Below, one piece after another: positions 46,751 through 58,116 of a stretch of DNA of 64,000 nt. The DNA lies in contig JANTQA010000029.1 of the NCBI GenBank assembly GCA_027625915.1, positions 7,750,001 through 7,814,000 on the forward strand. Reading direction: 5' to 3'. Position numbers and translations under genes: made by a program. The DNA is from Anaeramoeba flamelloides (lineage: Eukaryota > Metamonada > Anaeramoebidae). The notes under the pieces were generated by a model. The model was not told the DNA's origin, ran no database searches, and was given only the letters and a program-made list of their open reading frames with translations. Position 1 is the stretch's first letter, and each line of letters starts with the position of its first letter.

Positions 46751-48867
46751 TTAAGGTCTCCAACTCAGAAACATGAAACGTTTTTGGAATTCTGGGTCAT
46801 CAAAAGTTATAGCATAAACTAGAGGGCGAAAGAAATGCCAACCAAAATACACTGCGGAAAGTAAAATAATTAAAAAGGAAATCTTTATCAATTTGATTGG
46901 TACAAAAACACGAAGAATAATATCCAAAGTCACACCAAAAATTAAAATTGCAAAAATTAATGGAGGTATGTAATGGTACAGCCAAGTATCCCTTGTAATG
47001 AAAACAAATGGTAAAAGTGATAAAAGATAGCCTGTGACCAGGAATCCTAAAGGATCAATAAAATAATTGAGGATATGCTTAAAATAATTCGTTCGGGAAT
47101 AAAAATAAATAATTCTTAAATAATGGTTAATTTTACCATTTGCATCCATTTTTTGATATTCTTGGTATATTTTTTCTTGTTGAATTATATTTGAGGAAAG
47201 GATAATAATACCTTTAAAAATTAAAAATAGGATTCCAATAATAGCACCAATAGCTGAAAACCACCATACGATGAAATTACCAATGCAATACATCGAACGA
47301 CTACAGCCCACTTCCGTTTGTTCAACTGTTGTATCCCAAAGCCTTTTGAATGAGTAATTGGATAGTTAATAAAAATAAATTATAGGCAAATTAATAATAT
47401 AAAAATTAATTATTGAAAAAGCAATATAGAAGAAATCATAAATCTTAAAATAAAAAAAAAGTTGATTGTGATTCTATAAACTTATAACAGGATGACAGAG
47501 TAATATTTGTTGGGTTTTTTTTTTACCACTTCTTTTTGTTGTTTATTATTAATTCTGCAAATGACAAATAATTATAGGATTTTCAGAGAATAAGGAATAT
47601 ATCATTCGAGATAAAAAAATGGAAATATTGAGGGAATCACATAAGATATTCCTCACCCAAATTCCACCACTTAATTAACACATTAGTGTAAATATGAATG
47701 TTGTAAAAAATAGAGTTTTTACAATTTTTAAGATAAATAAAGAGTTTTATGTATTTATCCAAATTTTGGTAATAGTAAACGAAAAACCCGTTTTGATTTT
47801 TGAGCTCAAAAAAATTTTTAATATGAAATCGTTTGGTGAATACCAATACTTTGTTTGAAAAATGATTTTTTTTTAAAAAATTGAAAGATTGATGTTTGTC
47901 AAACAATTTTTTTTTTTAAAATTATTATTAGTCTATTAAGATAATCATAAATTATAATTACTATTACCAAAATTTGGATAAATGCATGAAATTCTTTATT
48001 TATCTCGAAAATTGTAAACACTCTATTTTTTACAACATTCTATATTTACACCAATGCATCGTTATTTTTGGTGAGGAGTAATAATGTGTGATGAGTTTGA
48101 AATTATTTTGATCTGGCAATATTTTTAAAAATAAAATTTTGTCATTTTTATGATAATGTTACTTTTTTTGTTTTTGTAAAGAATCTTTAATTTATATTTG
48201 TTTTTTGGAGAAAAAATTTTAGTATTTATTTATTTTCCAAAGTTTGAAGCAATTCAAAAATGGCACTCTTTCCCTTCTAAATAAAAAAAAAAATGAATAT
48301 TTTTCTTGTTTTCTCGTTTATCCACTTTTTTCATTAGAATTGTTTCAGATACAAACATTCAAGCACCCGTCATTCTTTTATTGTTATATAAACTAATTTC
48401 AATAATAGAGGTCCCAAATTTTTTTATTGAAAATTTTTATTATTCGTTAAATAATTAATTCAAATAATATATAAATTATTTATTTGAATGTTATTTCATA
48501 ATAATTAATAGTAATTGAGATAAAATTAATTAAAATTAATATTTTATATTAATATTTTGAATTTTTAAAGATTTTCTCAAAAAAAATTTTCAATTGGAAA
48601 GAAATTTTAATTTTATATTTTTTTTTCATTTTTTTCATTTTTTCTTTTTATTTTCTTTTTGATTCATTTTCTGATTTTGGATATTGAATTTTTTACTAAT
48701 ATTTTTTACATGTTAGAGAATTATAGAAATAATTTAAATGAAAGAGAAATTCGATTAAATATAATACTATTATATGAAGAGGGGTTAAGTCAAAGAAAAA
48801 TTGCAGAAAGATTGAATATAACAAGAAAAAAAGTTAGATATTGGATAAAAAAATTTCAAACAAAAAA

Positions 48868-48917
<50 letters not shown>

Positions 48918-51900
48918 TTTTTTTTAGTACGTTAGAAAATACATATTCAACAGGTCGAAAAAGAAAACAAAACGAGGAAACAAAAATTCTTATTGAAAAT
49001 ATTACAAAAGATAATCGTAAAATGAGTTGCAAAAAATTAAAATCTTTTTTATCAAATAACCACGATATAAATCTATCAACAACAACAATTTACAATATAA
49101 GAAAAGAACTTAATTTAATTTTTTATTACCAAAAAAAAGAACACTGCTAACAATTAAACAAAAAGAAAAAAGATTAAAATTTGCAAAAAAATATCTCAAC
49201 AATCCTATTGATTGGAAGAAAGTGATTTTTACAGAAGAAAAATGGTTTTATTTTTTCTGGTTTAAAAAAGAAAAATTTGGAGACAAACTGGTGAAAGAGA
49301 TGGTATGTTTTTTTTTTTTTTTTTTTTTTTTAATTCATCTCCTTTTATTGAATATTTAAAATAACAAGTTAAGTTTCTTCATTCAATTTTGCAAAAAATT
49401 AAAATAAATAAAAAATTTTAAATAATTTTTTTATAATAGATTCAGTTTTTGAGAGGTTTACTAAATTTATACCAAAAGTAATGTTTTTTGGTGGAATAAA
49501 TTATTCATATCAATCAACATTAATAAAGTGTCCAAAAATAGTAAACTCGGAATCTTATCAAAAAAACATTATTTCCAGAAGTAAAATTTTTTCTGGTATG
49601 GATAATCTTTTTGGTAAAAAACAATGGATATTGATGCAAGATGGAGCTACTTCGCATACATCAATATCAACAAAAGAGTATCTGAAAAAGAAATGTAATG
49701 TTTTAAAAAAATGGCCACCCAACTCACCGGATTTAAATCCAATTGAACATTTATGGGGGATTATGGACAAAAAAATAAGTGACGAGACACCTAAAACAAA
49801 AAACCAATTAGTTAAAAAATGTAGACAAGTTTGGAATAATATTGAATGGGAAATAATAGAAAATCTTTGCAATTCAATGGAAAAAAGATTAAGATTGGTA
49901 ATAGAATTAAAAGGGGAATGCATAAATGGCTTTTATTAATTTGAAAAAAATTACAAAAAAGAAGGGCCCAAAAAAAAAAAATTTATTTTAAAATATATTT
50001 TTTTTTATTTTTTATAAAAAGTTAATTCGAAATAAATAAAAACTCAACAAATATAATTTAGATTATTTAATTTTTATTTTAATTGTTTTAAATATTCGTT
50101 AATTTATTATTATTATTTTTATTATTATTTTGTGGGCCCCACTTTTTTGAATCTAGTTTATGTACACAACAAAAAATTTCGAGTAAAAATTGGGGTTCTT
50201 TTTACAAATAATTTTGGTTACTTTGAAAGGAAAATATTTTAATAAAAAAAATTGGTACAATTTGAAAAACAAATATGATTTAATGAAAATATTATTTTGG
50301 AAATATAAGACAAAAATTTGCTTATTTTTATCAGAATAATTAATTTACACATTTAAAGATCATTTTGTGAATATAAAAGCAAATTGTTTGGCGAAGTAAT
50401 GTGAACTTTTTTTCAAGTTCAGGGGATAATCCGAATTTTGATAAAATTTATTTTTAACAAAAACAATTAAAGAAAAAATGAAGATCTGATTTCTATTCTA
50501 GAACAATTTTTTAATAAATTTATTAAACAGTATTCTACTTTGATTGATCAAAGACATTATGTCAAGTATTTTTAAAAATACAAGATAAACACACTTTTTT
50601 TCTTCTTTTTTCATCTTTGTCCAATTTTTCTTTTTAGCAATTTGGAAACAATAAATCCAGTTTTACTTTTTGTTATTTTTTTACATCATTTTATAAAAAA
50701 GGAAATTAAAGAATAATTTTTCTCAAAAAAAGACAAATTTTAGGCCTAAAGGGGGATTTGAAATAATCCAAAAAATCTTAGAGTTCCTTGAAAATAATAA
50801 TAAGTTACTTGAAAATTTTTTCTGAATATAGTAATTAAAAACAAATACAACCATTTGTAAATTAAAATATATTTTTAAAAATTTCAAAAGATCAAAATTA
50901 CCAACAATGGAATAAAAGAAATAAAATATTACTATTTGGGCAAGATGAAATAAATATTATCATGTTTTTGTATCATTATTTTGATTGTAAAAATATTTTC
51001 TGAATTAATCGGATAAAATAGTATTTTAATTGTTTTAAAAATTAAAAAAAAAAAAATTTCCTCATTTTTAGTTCTGATAAATCCTCTAAATGGTAAATGA
51101 TAGACAACTAAATCAAAGTATGTAAGGAAGTAGGTACATTTTACCAATTTCGAGTGGCACAATTTCTGAGAAATTGAATCATTAAAATCATTTCTTTAGC
51201 TAAAAAAATGAATTTTTGAATAAATATGAGGGTAGTCAGATATCCTATTATAATAGATTTACAGACCAATTAAATATTGGAAAATGAAAATTATTATCAA
51301 GAAAAAATAAATAAAAATTTATTTATTTATTGATCTTGTCTGTTTAATATTTGATAAAATTACTTCTTTTTTACTCATTTTTATTTTTAATTTTGTGGGG
51401 AAAAAATTTTTTTTGGAAAATTTTTGATTAAAAAATAACTTCTGATTTCTAAATGTTATTTTCAAAAGAATTTTAATTTCATTTTATTTCCAATTTTGAT
51501 TAAATTCGTTGAATTCAGTTTTGGTTCAAGAAAATAAGATATTTTTTAAATCTTTCTTCAGCAAAAATTGATTAATTGGATGGATTTGTTTGATTTTAAA
51601 GAAATTTATTTTCAATTAAATTATAAACTCATAAAAAAACTTTAGATTTTTGCTCTTGAAATTTTGAATCATATTTTTTCTTTTTCTTTGGGTTGAATTT
51701 TTTGTAGTTATTTTTTGATTTCAAGAATCAACCCCTTTTTTGTTAATCGTTGAAATAGTATTCTTTGTTTTTGCTTAGTTTTATAAGCAAAGTTTGAAAA
51801 AAACATTTTTTTACAAATTTGTAAAAAAAATGTTTTGTTTAAAAATAATAAGTTGGATGGGGTGAGTAATTCAAGGTAATCTCTTTTTTACTCATCCAAA

Positions 51901-54804
51901 TTAAGAAGATAAAGATTACAAATTTTCATAAATACACCTTGAGTGAAGTTTTTTTTCATTCTTTATTTTAAAAAGTTTATCTGTAAAATGTGATTTTTTT
52001 TGTTTGGTTCTAAAAAAGAAAAGATTTGTTCAAAATATACACATTCGAGGTCTTTTTTTTTTTGGTTTATTCTAGGATTAATTTCAAGCATTCGCCAAAA
52101 CATATTTCTATTCAAAATATAATTAAATAAAACCAAACATTTAATTTAAAAAAAAGTTCAAAAAATGGAAAAATTAAAGATTCAACTCTGGTTTAATTTG
52201 GTTTGTATTTCCTTTCGCAAATATATGAATTAATGAAATTTTGATTTCAAATTTTCAATATCTTGTATTATTCAAAAAAAAATCTTTTTTTCAGTAAGGT
52301 TATCATAATTAAAATTTTTAAAAATGGTAGAATTTACCTTCTTCTTTTAGGGTCGAGTCACTACAGGTGAAAATAATTTTTTTGGATGGACAAAAAAAAA
52401 TTTTGAAATTTTAATGAGTTCCTAATATCAATTAAAAACAAATCAACAGTGATGTATGATAGAATTCTAAAAATTAAAGATGAAAAATGAGGTAAATTTT
52501 TTTAGAAAAAAGCGCCAAAGACTTAAACTCAATTTCCAATTTGAATTGTTAGAAAATATAATTTCGAATACAACTGTGTAAGTTTCGAAGTGTCTCTCTT
52601 TGGTGATTGTTGAGAGCTTGGTGGTTGTTTTTTTTCATTTTTTTCATTTTTCAAATGAGTTAATTTTTATATTAAAGAATATTAGAACACCATAACTTTG
52701 TCAAATATGGATGGATGATAAAAACAACCACGAATTGTATTAAACTGAATTCAACTGATTTTTTTCTTTAATAAAGAAAACAATTTGTTTCAAATTGAAA
52801 GAATTCAAGCATTTGGAAATAAAAAACAAGAAAAGATTTTATTTTTTTTTTCTAATTTGGGTTTTTTGAAATTGGGAATCTTGTTAAATTTTTATTTGAT
52901 ATTTGAATTTTTTTTATTGGATATATGCAAATTTTTTGTTTGATTTGAAGATTCTTCTCCTTTGAAATTTGTTTTTTTTTTTTTTTTGTTATTTGGATTT
53001 TCTTCATATAGACTTTAACTTTTTTTTTGTTAATTACATTTTTTGTCTTTGAGAAACTATTCAATTTTTTTTTGATATTTGAATTTTTTCATAAAGAAAC
53101 TCGAATGAATGGTTTGTTTTTTGTTATTTGAATTTTTTCAAACAAAAGAAGGGCAATTTCACAATATCTTATTTTTGTCTTTACCATTCTTTGAGTTTGT
53201 AAAAAATTCGCGGTAAGCGAATAGACTCTTAAGAAATTATTTATAAAAATATTTTGTTTGTAGGTTTTTGTTTACTCTTATTTCAGATTTCAAATTTTAT
53301 TCTAATATAGAGAAAATATTTAAATTTATTTTGAAGGAAATTGAAATTTAAATTTTTGCAATTCCTTTGATTTATGTGATTGGGTTTATAGGTTTCAATA
53401 AATTCTAATTATTTAGTTGAATTCATTCAATTCATAATTTGAAAATTATTAAAAAATTCTCAATTTACATTTTAGGTTTTGTTGGTCTTGAAAAGAAAAA
53501 CCAAGGTATTCTTAGTATTTTGATAAGACAGAATACTTTAAATTAATAACAATTAAATTAAAATTGAAATTGAAAAGGAAAGAGGAGATATCATTAATTT
53601 ACCAGCAGTCACTCGCCCAAATAAGGAGAAAAAAACTTTAAAAAAAGATTAATCAGGGGAGATAAAAGTAAAAATAAAAAAAAAAACACAAATTAAATTA
53701 CCTTAAAGCAGTACAAGTGTGGAAAGGCCATTCATACCAAACCGATCCGTAAGGGTGTTGGTTACCAATTCTCATGTTTTGAGAGTGCATTCTCACATTT
53801 AATTCGATCACTTTTGAAAAAAAGGAAGAAGATCCAACTGAATGCGGTATTGAGTTGGTATTCGTATCTACAAATCCAGCTTTAAATTTGTCTGACATTG
53901 AATCGCTATCCTCTGTTTTATAAGGGAGTAATCCAAAATGGAAATACCAGCTGATGAGGAGTATCAGCAATACCATAGCTAATAATATAATTGCACGGGT
54001 CTTCACATCATTGAACAGCCGCTTGATGTTCATCGAACCAGCCTCTATTTTGTTAATGGCTCGGATAATATGCAGAATTCCCAAAGCAATCAAGAGGCCA
54101 CCAGACGTTAATTTTATGCTAAACGCACAGCCAGCGGATAGGCCGGTTAGTGTCAAAAAAAAATACCAGTTTTTCGATCTTGGCTTGAGCTTTGAAGCAT
54201 GCACATCAAAGAAAATTGTAAGTGCAACGAAGAAAAACAGAAAAGAGTCTGTGACAATCATACGAGACTCCACAATGGTTGCATTTTCAAAGGCCATCAT
54301 TAACCCAGTAAGGATCGAAACGGGTATGCTGATGCCAATCGTACGGAGTGTGTAATAAAAAATCGGTGCAATGAAAGACGAGATCAAAGCATCGGCGCTA
54401 CGTAGACACATATAGGAATATCCCTCGGGATACTCGTCCCCAATATTTGTATAGCCAAAGTCGGTTGTTAGGTCGCATGCCTTGGCGATGCTTGCATGTA
54501 TTAATTTTGCCAAAGGCGGGTGGATATCGAAAAAGTAATCGCCTTTTAAAAATTTGTTTATGAACCCTCCAAAATGCACCTCGTCAAACACCACCTGGTT
54601 TGGTTCAGACAGCCTCCAAAATCTTGTGTATAAGGACACAAGAAAGATCACAAGTGCAAAGACAATGTCAAGAGAATAATGAACAAATGTTAATGAATCA
54701 TGTGCTTTTTGTGTCTTTTCAAGATTAAAGCCACACTTTTGACTAAGTTTGCAGAGATTTTTGAATTTCTTGCCATACATATCTGATTTTTTTTCCTTTT
54801 TCAT
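46751..54804 (-). CDS. Protein O-mannosyltransferase (PMT family, GT39), MIR-less, two exons
   Basis: Exon 1 is 54804-53702 and exon 2 is 47342-46751; the phase-2 junction restores TALR-LWDTT. The product is 564 aa. A cytoplasmic N-terminus (1-45) precedes TM1. The catalytic acidic pair is D74-E75 in VVFDEVHFGGF, followed by FDIHPPLAKL (the lumenal loop of the family). Multiple TM helices follow, then the conserved HPYGSVWYEWPF, IGNFIVWW and a four-helix C-terminal block. Enzyme role: transfers mannose from dolichyl-phosphate-mannose to Ser/Thr in the ER. Eukaryotic PMTs normally carry MIR repeats between the two membrane blocks. Here the gap holds only about 50 residues (SDSMSDKFKAGF to RMHSQNMRIG), which is the bacterial/archaeal-type layout. 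Exon 1 is richer in G/C than its surroundings. The 6.36 kb intron carries a Tc1 element. Confidence 0.87.
47651..48076. repeat. Inverted repeat with about 120-bp arms (family N)
   Basis: The left arm 47651-47778 pairs with 47959-48076: cctcaccc with ggtgagg, tgttgtaaaaaatagagt with actctattttttacaaca, and ccaaattttggtaatag with ctattaccaaaatttgg. Identity is moderate, so it is older than the Rictor-intron hairpin. It may be a foldback MITE. Confidence 0.75.
48389..50160 (+). mobile_element. Family D Tc1 transposon (DD34E-type), near full length
   Basis: 1772 bp with TA edges. The left edge is taaactaatttcaataatag and the right edge is ccacttttttgaatctagtt followed by ta. It encodes an N-terminal helix-turn-helix, a basic linker and a DDE core on the same strand. 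The inner inverted TIR (attacaaaaaagaagggccc) is at 49949-49969, about 190 bp from the right (transposase 3') end. It sits in the O-mannosyltransferase intron in the opposite direction to the host gene. Confidence 0.88.
48710..49939 (+). pseudogene. Tc1-family transposase, interrupted, with probable poly-T introns
   Basis: It starts MLENYRNNLNERE. The helix-turn-helix is EEGLSQRKIAERLNITRKKV and the linker contains TGRKRKQNEE. The catalytic part has VIFTEEKWF, MQDGATSHTS and NSPDLNPIEHLW. Asp to Glu spacing of the second and third acids is 34, the Tc1 type. The first catalytic position reads Glu (FTEE) where Asp is usual. Two stretches look like GT-AG introns: one of about 80 bp that is nearly all T (48869-48927), restoring QTKNTLEN, and one at about 49300-49439 joining TGERD to SVFERF. 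Two frame changes remain, in A-runs near 49131 and 49270, so it is probably inactive unless these are assembly errors. Confidence 0.8.
52490..53165. repeat. Family H half-copy with short tandem units
   Basis: 52500-52840 aligns with the right arm of the 9650-12200 element (caatttccaatttgaattg and the fused gaagtgtctctctttgg). From 52850 onward, degenerate units of about 40-60 bp built on atttgaatttttt recur. The end cacaaaagaagggcaattt-like stretch is the inverse of 9670-9690. Confidence 0.55.
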
Positions 54805-54894
54805 TCGCTCGAAAGAAAGGCTTTTTGAAAAACAAAAGAAACCGTTTTAAAAAAATTCCCAAAAAATGATTTTCTATCCCCAACAAAATATCTC

Positions 54895-55054
54895 ATGAAT
54901 TTTATTCAGCTCTGAGTCTTTGAAAACCTTTCATTCTTTTCAAACATTTTTCCCTTTTAAAAGTGTTGGAAAGGGTTTGAAAGGTTTGTACATTGTCTAA
55001 AAATGTTGAAAAGTCTGAAAGGTTTTCAAAGACTCACAGCTGTATAAAATTCAT
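54895..55054. repeat. Inverted repeat just upstream of the O-mannosyltransferase start
   Basis: The arms 54895-54954 and 54998-55054 pair as atgaattttattcagctctg with a slightly altered cagctgtataaaattcat, and gagtctttgaaaacctttca with tgaaaggttttcaaagactc. The loop is about 40 bp. Its position, 91 bp before the ATG, places it in the promoter or 5' UTR. A small foldback MITE or a regulatory hairpin are both possible. Confidence 0.7.
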
Positions 55055-55269
55055 AATATTTTTTGGTTTGTTCATTTTTCTTTTTTTTACTTTTTAACTT
55101 TTGAAGATTATTATGGTTTTGAGAAATGTAAAGAATGATCACTCATATTTTGTCCAGCTCTTTTTTTCAAAATTTCCCTCAAAATGAAAATAGTTAATAC
55201 CATTTTGAAAAAAATATTCAGACAAGTAAAAAACGTTCAATATGATTTTTAAATTTTGGAGTTATCATC

Positions 55270-55595
55270 ATAGAAACCTAAAAAATAAAAAGTAAAATCA
55301 ATTAAAAGATGAAATAAATTACCTTCAAAAAATAATTCATTATATTATTTAAGATTGAATAATCAAAAAGAATTTAAATCTACTGTATTATTGAAATTGG
55401 ATATAAGTAATTTTGAAGATCTTAAAAAAAATCAATTTTTTCAACATATTGTTATTAAATCATCAATCAAAGAAAAGCACAGACCAAAAGATAGTATTGG
55501 TATAACTATTATTGTGTTGAATCCTTCCATTTTGTTAATTGATTTATTTTTTCTTTTATTAATTGTACTTTTTTGAATTTTCAATACATTTTATA
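55270..55595. repeat. Family O interspersed repeat, copy 2
   Basis: Second copy of 15530-15850. It contains a 73-codon open frame (MNNQKEFKSTVLLKLDISNF...) not kept open in the other copy. I cannot assign the frame to any family, and it may be chance. Confidence 0.5.
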
Positions 55596-56282
55596 TTAAA
55601 AAGCAAGTTAACCCGGTGTTATTTACCTTCAGATAATTTTCTGGGTTTTTCTAAGTTGTGATGAATTTTTTAACTATCTCACCCTACTTAAAATAACATC
55701 AAATAAAATATAAAATATTAAATTTTCAATATTTATACTACAAATTTAGATTATAATAACAACTAATCATTGTATCGTATAAAAAAATTTCCTTTTATTT
55801 ATGAAAAAATCATAAAAAGACTATAATTGAAAAAATAAAGGCTATAGAATACTATTCAACGTATATATAAATATATTAAAAACAGCTTTTTAGCGTTTTT
55901 TATTTAAAAATATGTCATCAAAAATTAGTAATCAACATTTAATAAATTATTATTTACTTTTTATTTGGATTTCTATATTTATTGTTTATAATTTTTAAAT
56001 TTTTATTGTATTTTCCATGATTTTTTTTTTTTTTTTTTCAATTTGACTTTTCTAAAAAAAAAAAAACTTAAAAAAGTAAAAACACTAAAAAAAGACAAAT
56101 AATTATAAATTCGTGGATCATTAAAAGTATTACCCATTGGATTGATTAAAATACTACAATATATTAAATTATATATCAAAAAAAAAAAATAAAAGTAAAA
56201 AAGAAAAATTTAAGAAAATATAATTTCATAAAATAAATGTAATTTTCAATAAAATTTGTATTTTTGAATCTCAAAATAAATA

Positions 56283-56824
56283 TAAACTCCATTTCACTCA
56301 AAGGGGCCCAGTGAAAAATGAAAAATTCACTTTATTTTAAAGAATCAACCAAACTTAAATTGTTTAGAAATACGAGAATTAATAAACTTCTTATTAGAAA
56401 CGGTAACCATAAAATAAAGGCATGAACAAACTATTTATTTTATAAAAAAAAATTTTTTTTTTTTGGTACCTTTTCATTGGAACTTCTTGTGCAAAATTCT
56501 CAATTTCTTTTGGAATTTAAAATTTTGTCCAATAATATTTTTTACTTTTAAATGTTTGAATTTTAAAAGAACATATAAACTTTACTTTTCTTAATGTTAA
56601 TTTGGAGTTTCAAACCTTTTTTTTTTTCAAATTTAATTTTGCAAAAAAAAATAAAATAAAAAAGCAAAAAACAAAAAACAAAAAAAAAAAATTTTACAAA
56701 ATGAGAAAAAATGATTGTCATCTCAAAATTAAAATTTTAGTTTGATAAGAGTAATGAATTAAACTCGGATAATATATTCTGTTTCTTCAATAAAACTTTG
56801 TCATTCTGACTGAAAAAGAGTTTA
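56283..56824 (-). mobile_element. Family F Tc1-like MITE, copy 2
   Basis: 542 bp, reverse orientation of copy 1. The left edge is taaactccatttcactcaaa and the right edge is gactgaaaaagagttta. The inner inverted motif taccttttcattggaac is at 56466, about 184 bp from the left edge. Several long A and T runs differ in length from copy 1. Confidence 0.75.
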
Positions 56825-57177
56825 TTTTTCCTTCTCAGCCTATTTTTTTATGTAATAAAGTTTTACAATGCTTAAATATTATTGATTTTAAGGATTTATC
56901 CAATCCCAAGGAGAATCTATGAATTAAAATATATTGTAACTGAAGGTTAATCAAATTAGATACTCGAGGGTTCAATGTCTCCCAAAAAATGATAAGTCAA
57001 TAGTAATATTGGACGATCTCATCAATTAAAATGATCTTTTTATTCATAAAAAAATCAACAATTTCAAAAAAAAAATCTGTTTTTCACAACAAATTTAAAG
57101 GTTTAATTATCAATAATTGGAATCCAAAGTTGCAAAATACCTTTCTTAAATTTGTGGAGAAATCTGTATTAAGTAAT

Positions 57178-57723
57178 AAACACCATTCCAAAAAATTGGA
57201 CACATCCAAAATCAAAAATAGTCATAAAAAAAAAAAAAACACTCAATTTATTATATTTTCCCAAACCTAATATAAAAACACATTTAAGTTACCCAGTATT
57301 AATGTTTTTATAAGTAATCATTTTAATCCAAATAAAAGAAAAAAAAATATAAAAATCAAAAATAAAAACCAGTGTGTCCAAAATAATGAAACAAGCTGGA
57401 ACAAAAAATGTATTAGTAAATTTGTTGAAATTTCACCAACAATTGTTGATTGATCAAATGATAAGATATCATCTACCATATTGTATTTGATTTTCCAATT
57501 TAACAAACACAACACTATCTTTCTATCAAAGATCGAAAAAAAAATTCCAGATCTTACCAAACAGATTACCTAACTGTAAAAAAGTAAATGAAAACAAAAC
57601 AAAAAAGACAAAATAATGAAAATATTTGTTAAAATCAAAATATTTCTTAATTAGAATGCAAAGTGTAGTTTTTTTATTCTTTGAATCGGTCTAAATTGGG
57701 TCCAATTTTAGGAATTTAATTTA
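57178..57723 (-). mobile_element. Family A Tc1-like MITE, copy 4
   Basis: 546 bp, reverse orientation. The left edge is taacaccattccaaaaaatt and the right edge ggtccaattttaggaattta. The inner motif gtgtgtccaaaataatga is at 57369, about 190 bp from the left edge. It keeps an eroded coding-like stretch around ccaacaattgttgattgatc, but no intact frame. Confidence 0.75.
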
Positions 57724-58116
57724 GTTAAAAAAGCCAATTTGTTTAAAAAATTAAATAATTAACTTTATAGATACTTTTGATAAATTATTTCTGAAATCTT
57801 GGAAATATATTGATGTTACAATTATATTTATAAAAGGAAAATAAAACTATTCAGTCTTTGGGCTGTTACTTTAGTGAATATCAAGCTAATCTTTGAAATT
57901 CAAAAATTATTAAAATAGTTACTTTTAGAAGTTCCAAATCTGAATGATTAAATACGGGAATAATATTATTTTGAGTTTCTATTTTTAGATTTGAAAAAGG
58001 AATTAAAAAAAAAAAAATTTACAAAGTTATAATTTTTAATCGTGATCATCAGTAAAAAATGCAAGAATTTTATTGTGAAATAATATTACTAATAGATTTT
58101 TTAGAATCATAGAAAC

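Larger units (their letters stand above)
47343..53701 (-). other. Intron of the O-mannosyltransferase gene (6.36 kb)
   Basis: The donor is gtaattta and the acceptor is ttcaaaag. It contains an inverted repeat (47651-48076), a Tc1 element with recognisable transposase (48389-50160) and a family H half-copy (52490-53165). The remainder is A/T-rich without a supported exon. Confidence 0.75.

Noticed and set aside
49558-49923. 121-codon minus-strand frame
   Set aside because: It is the shadow of the Tc1 transposase C-terminal region.
53954-54355. 133-codon plus-strand frame
   Set aside because: It is antisense to the conserved O-mannosyltransferase exon and has no family resemblance.
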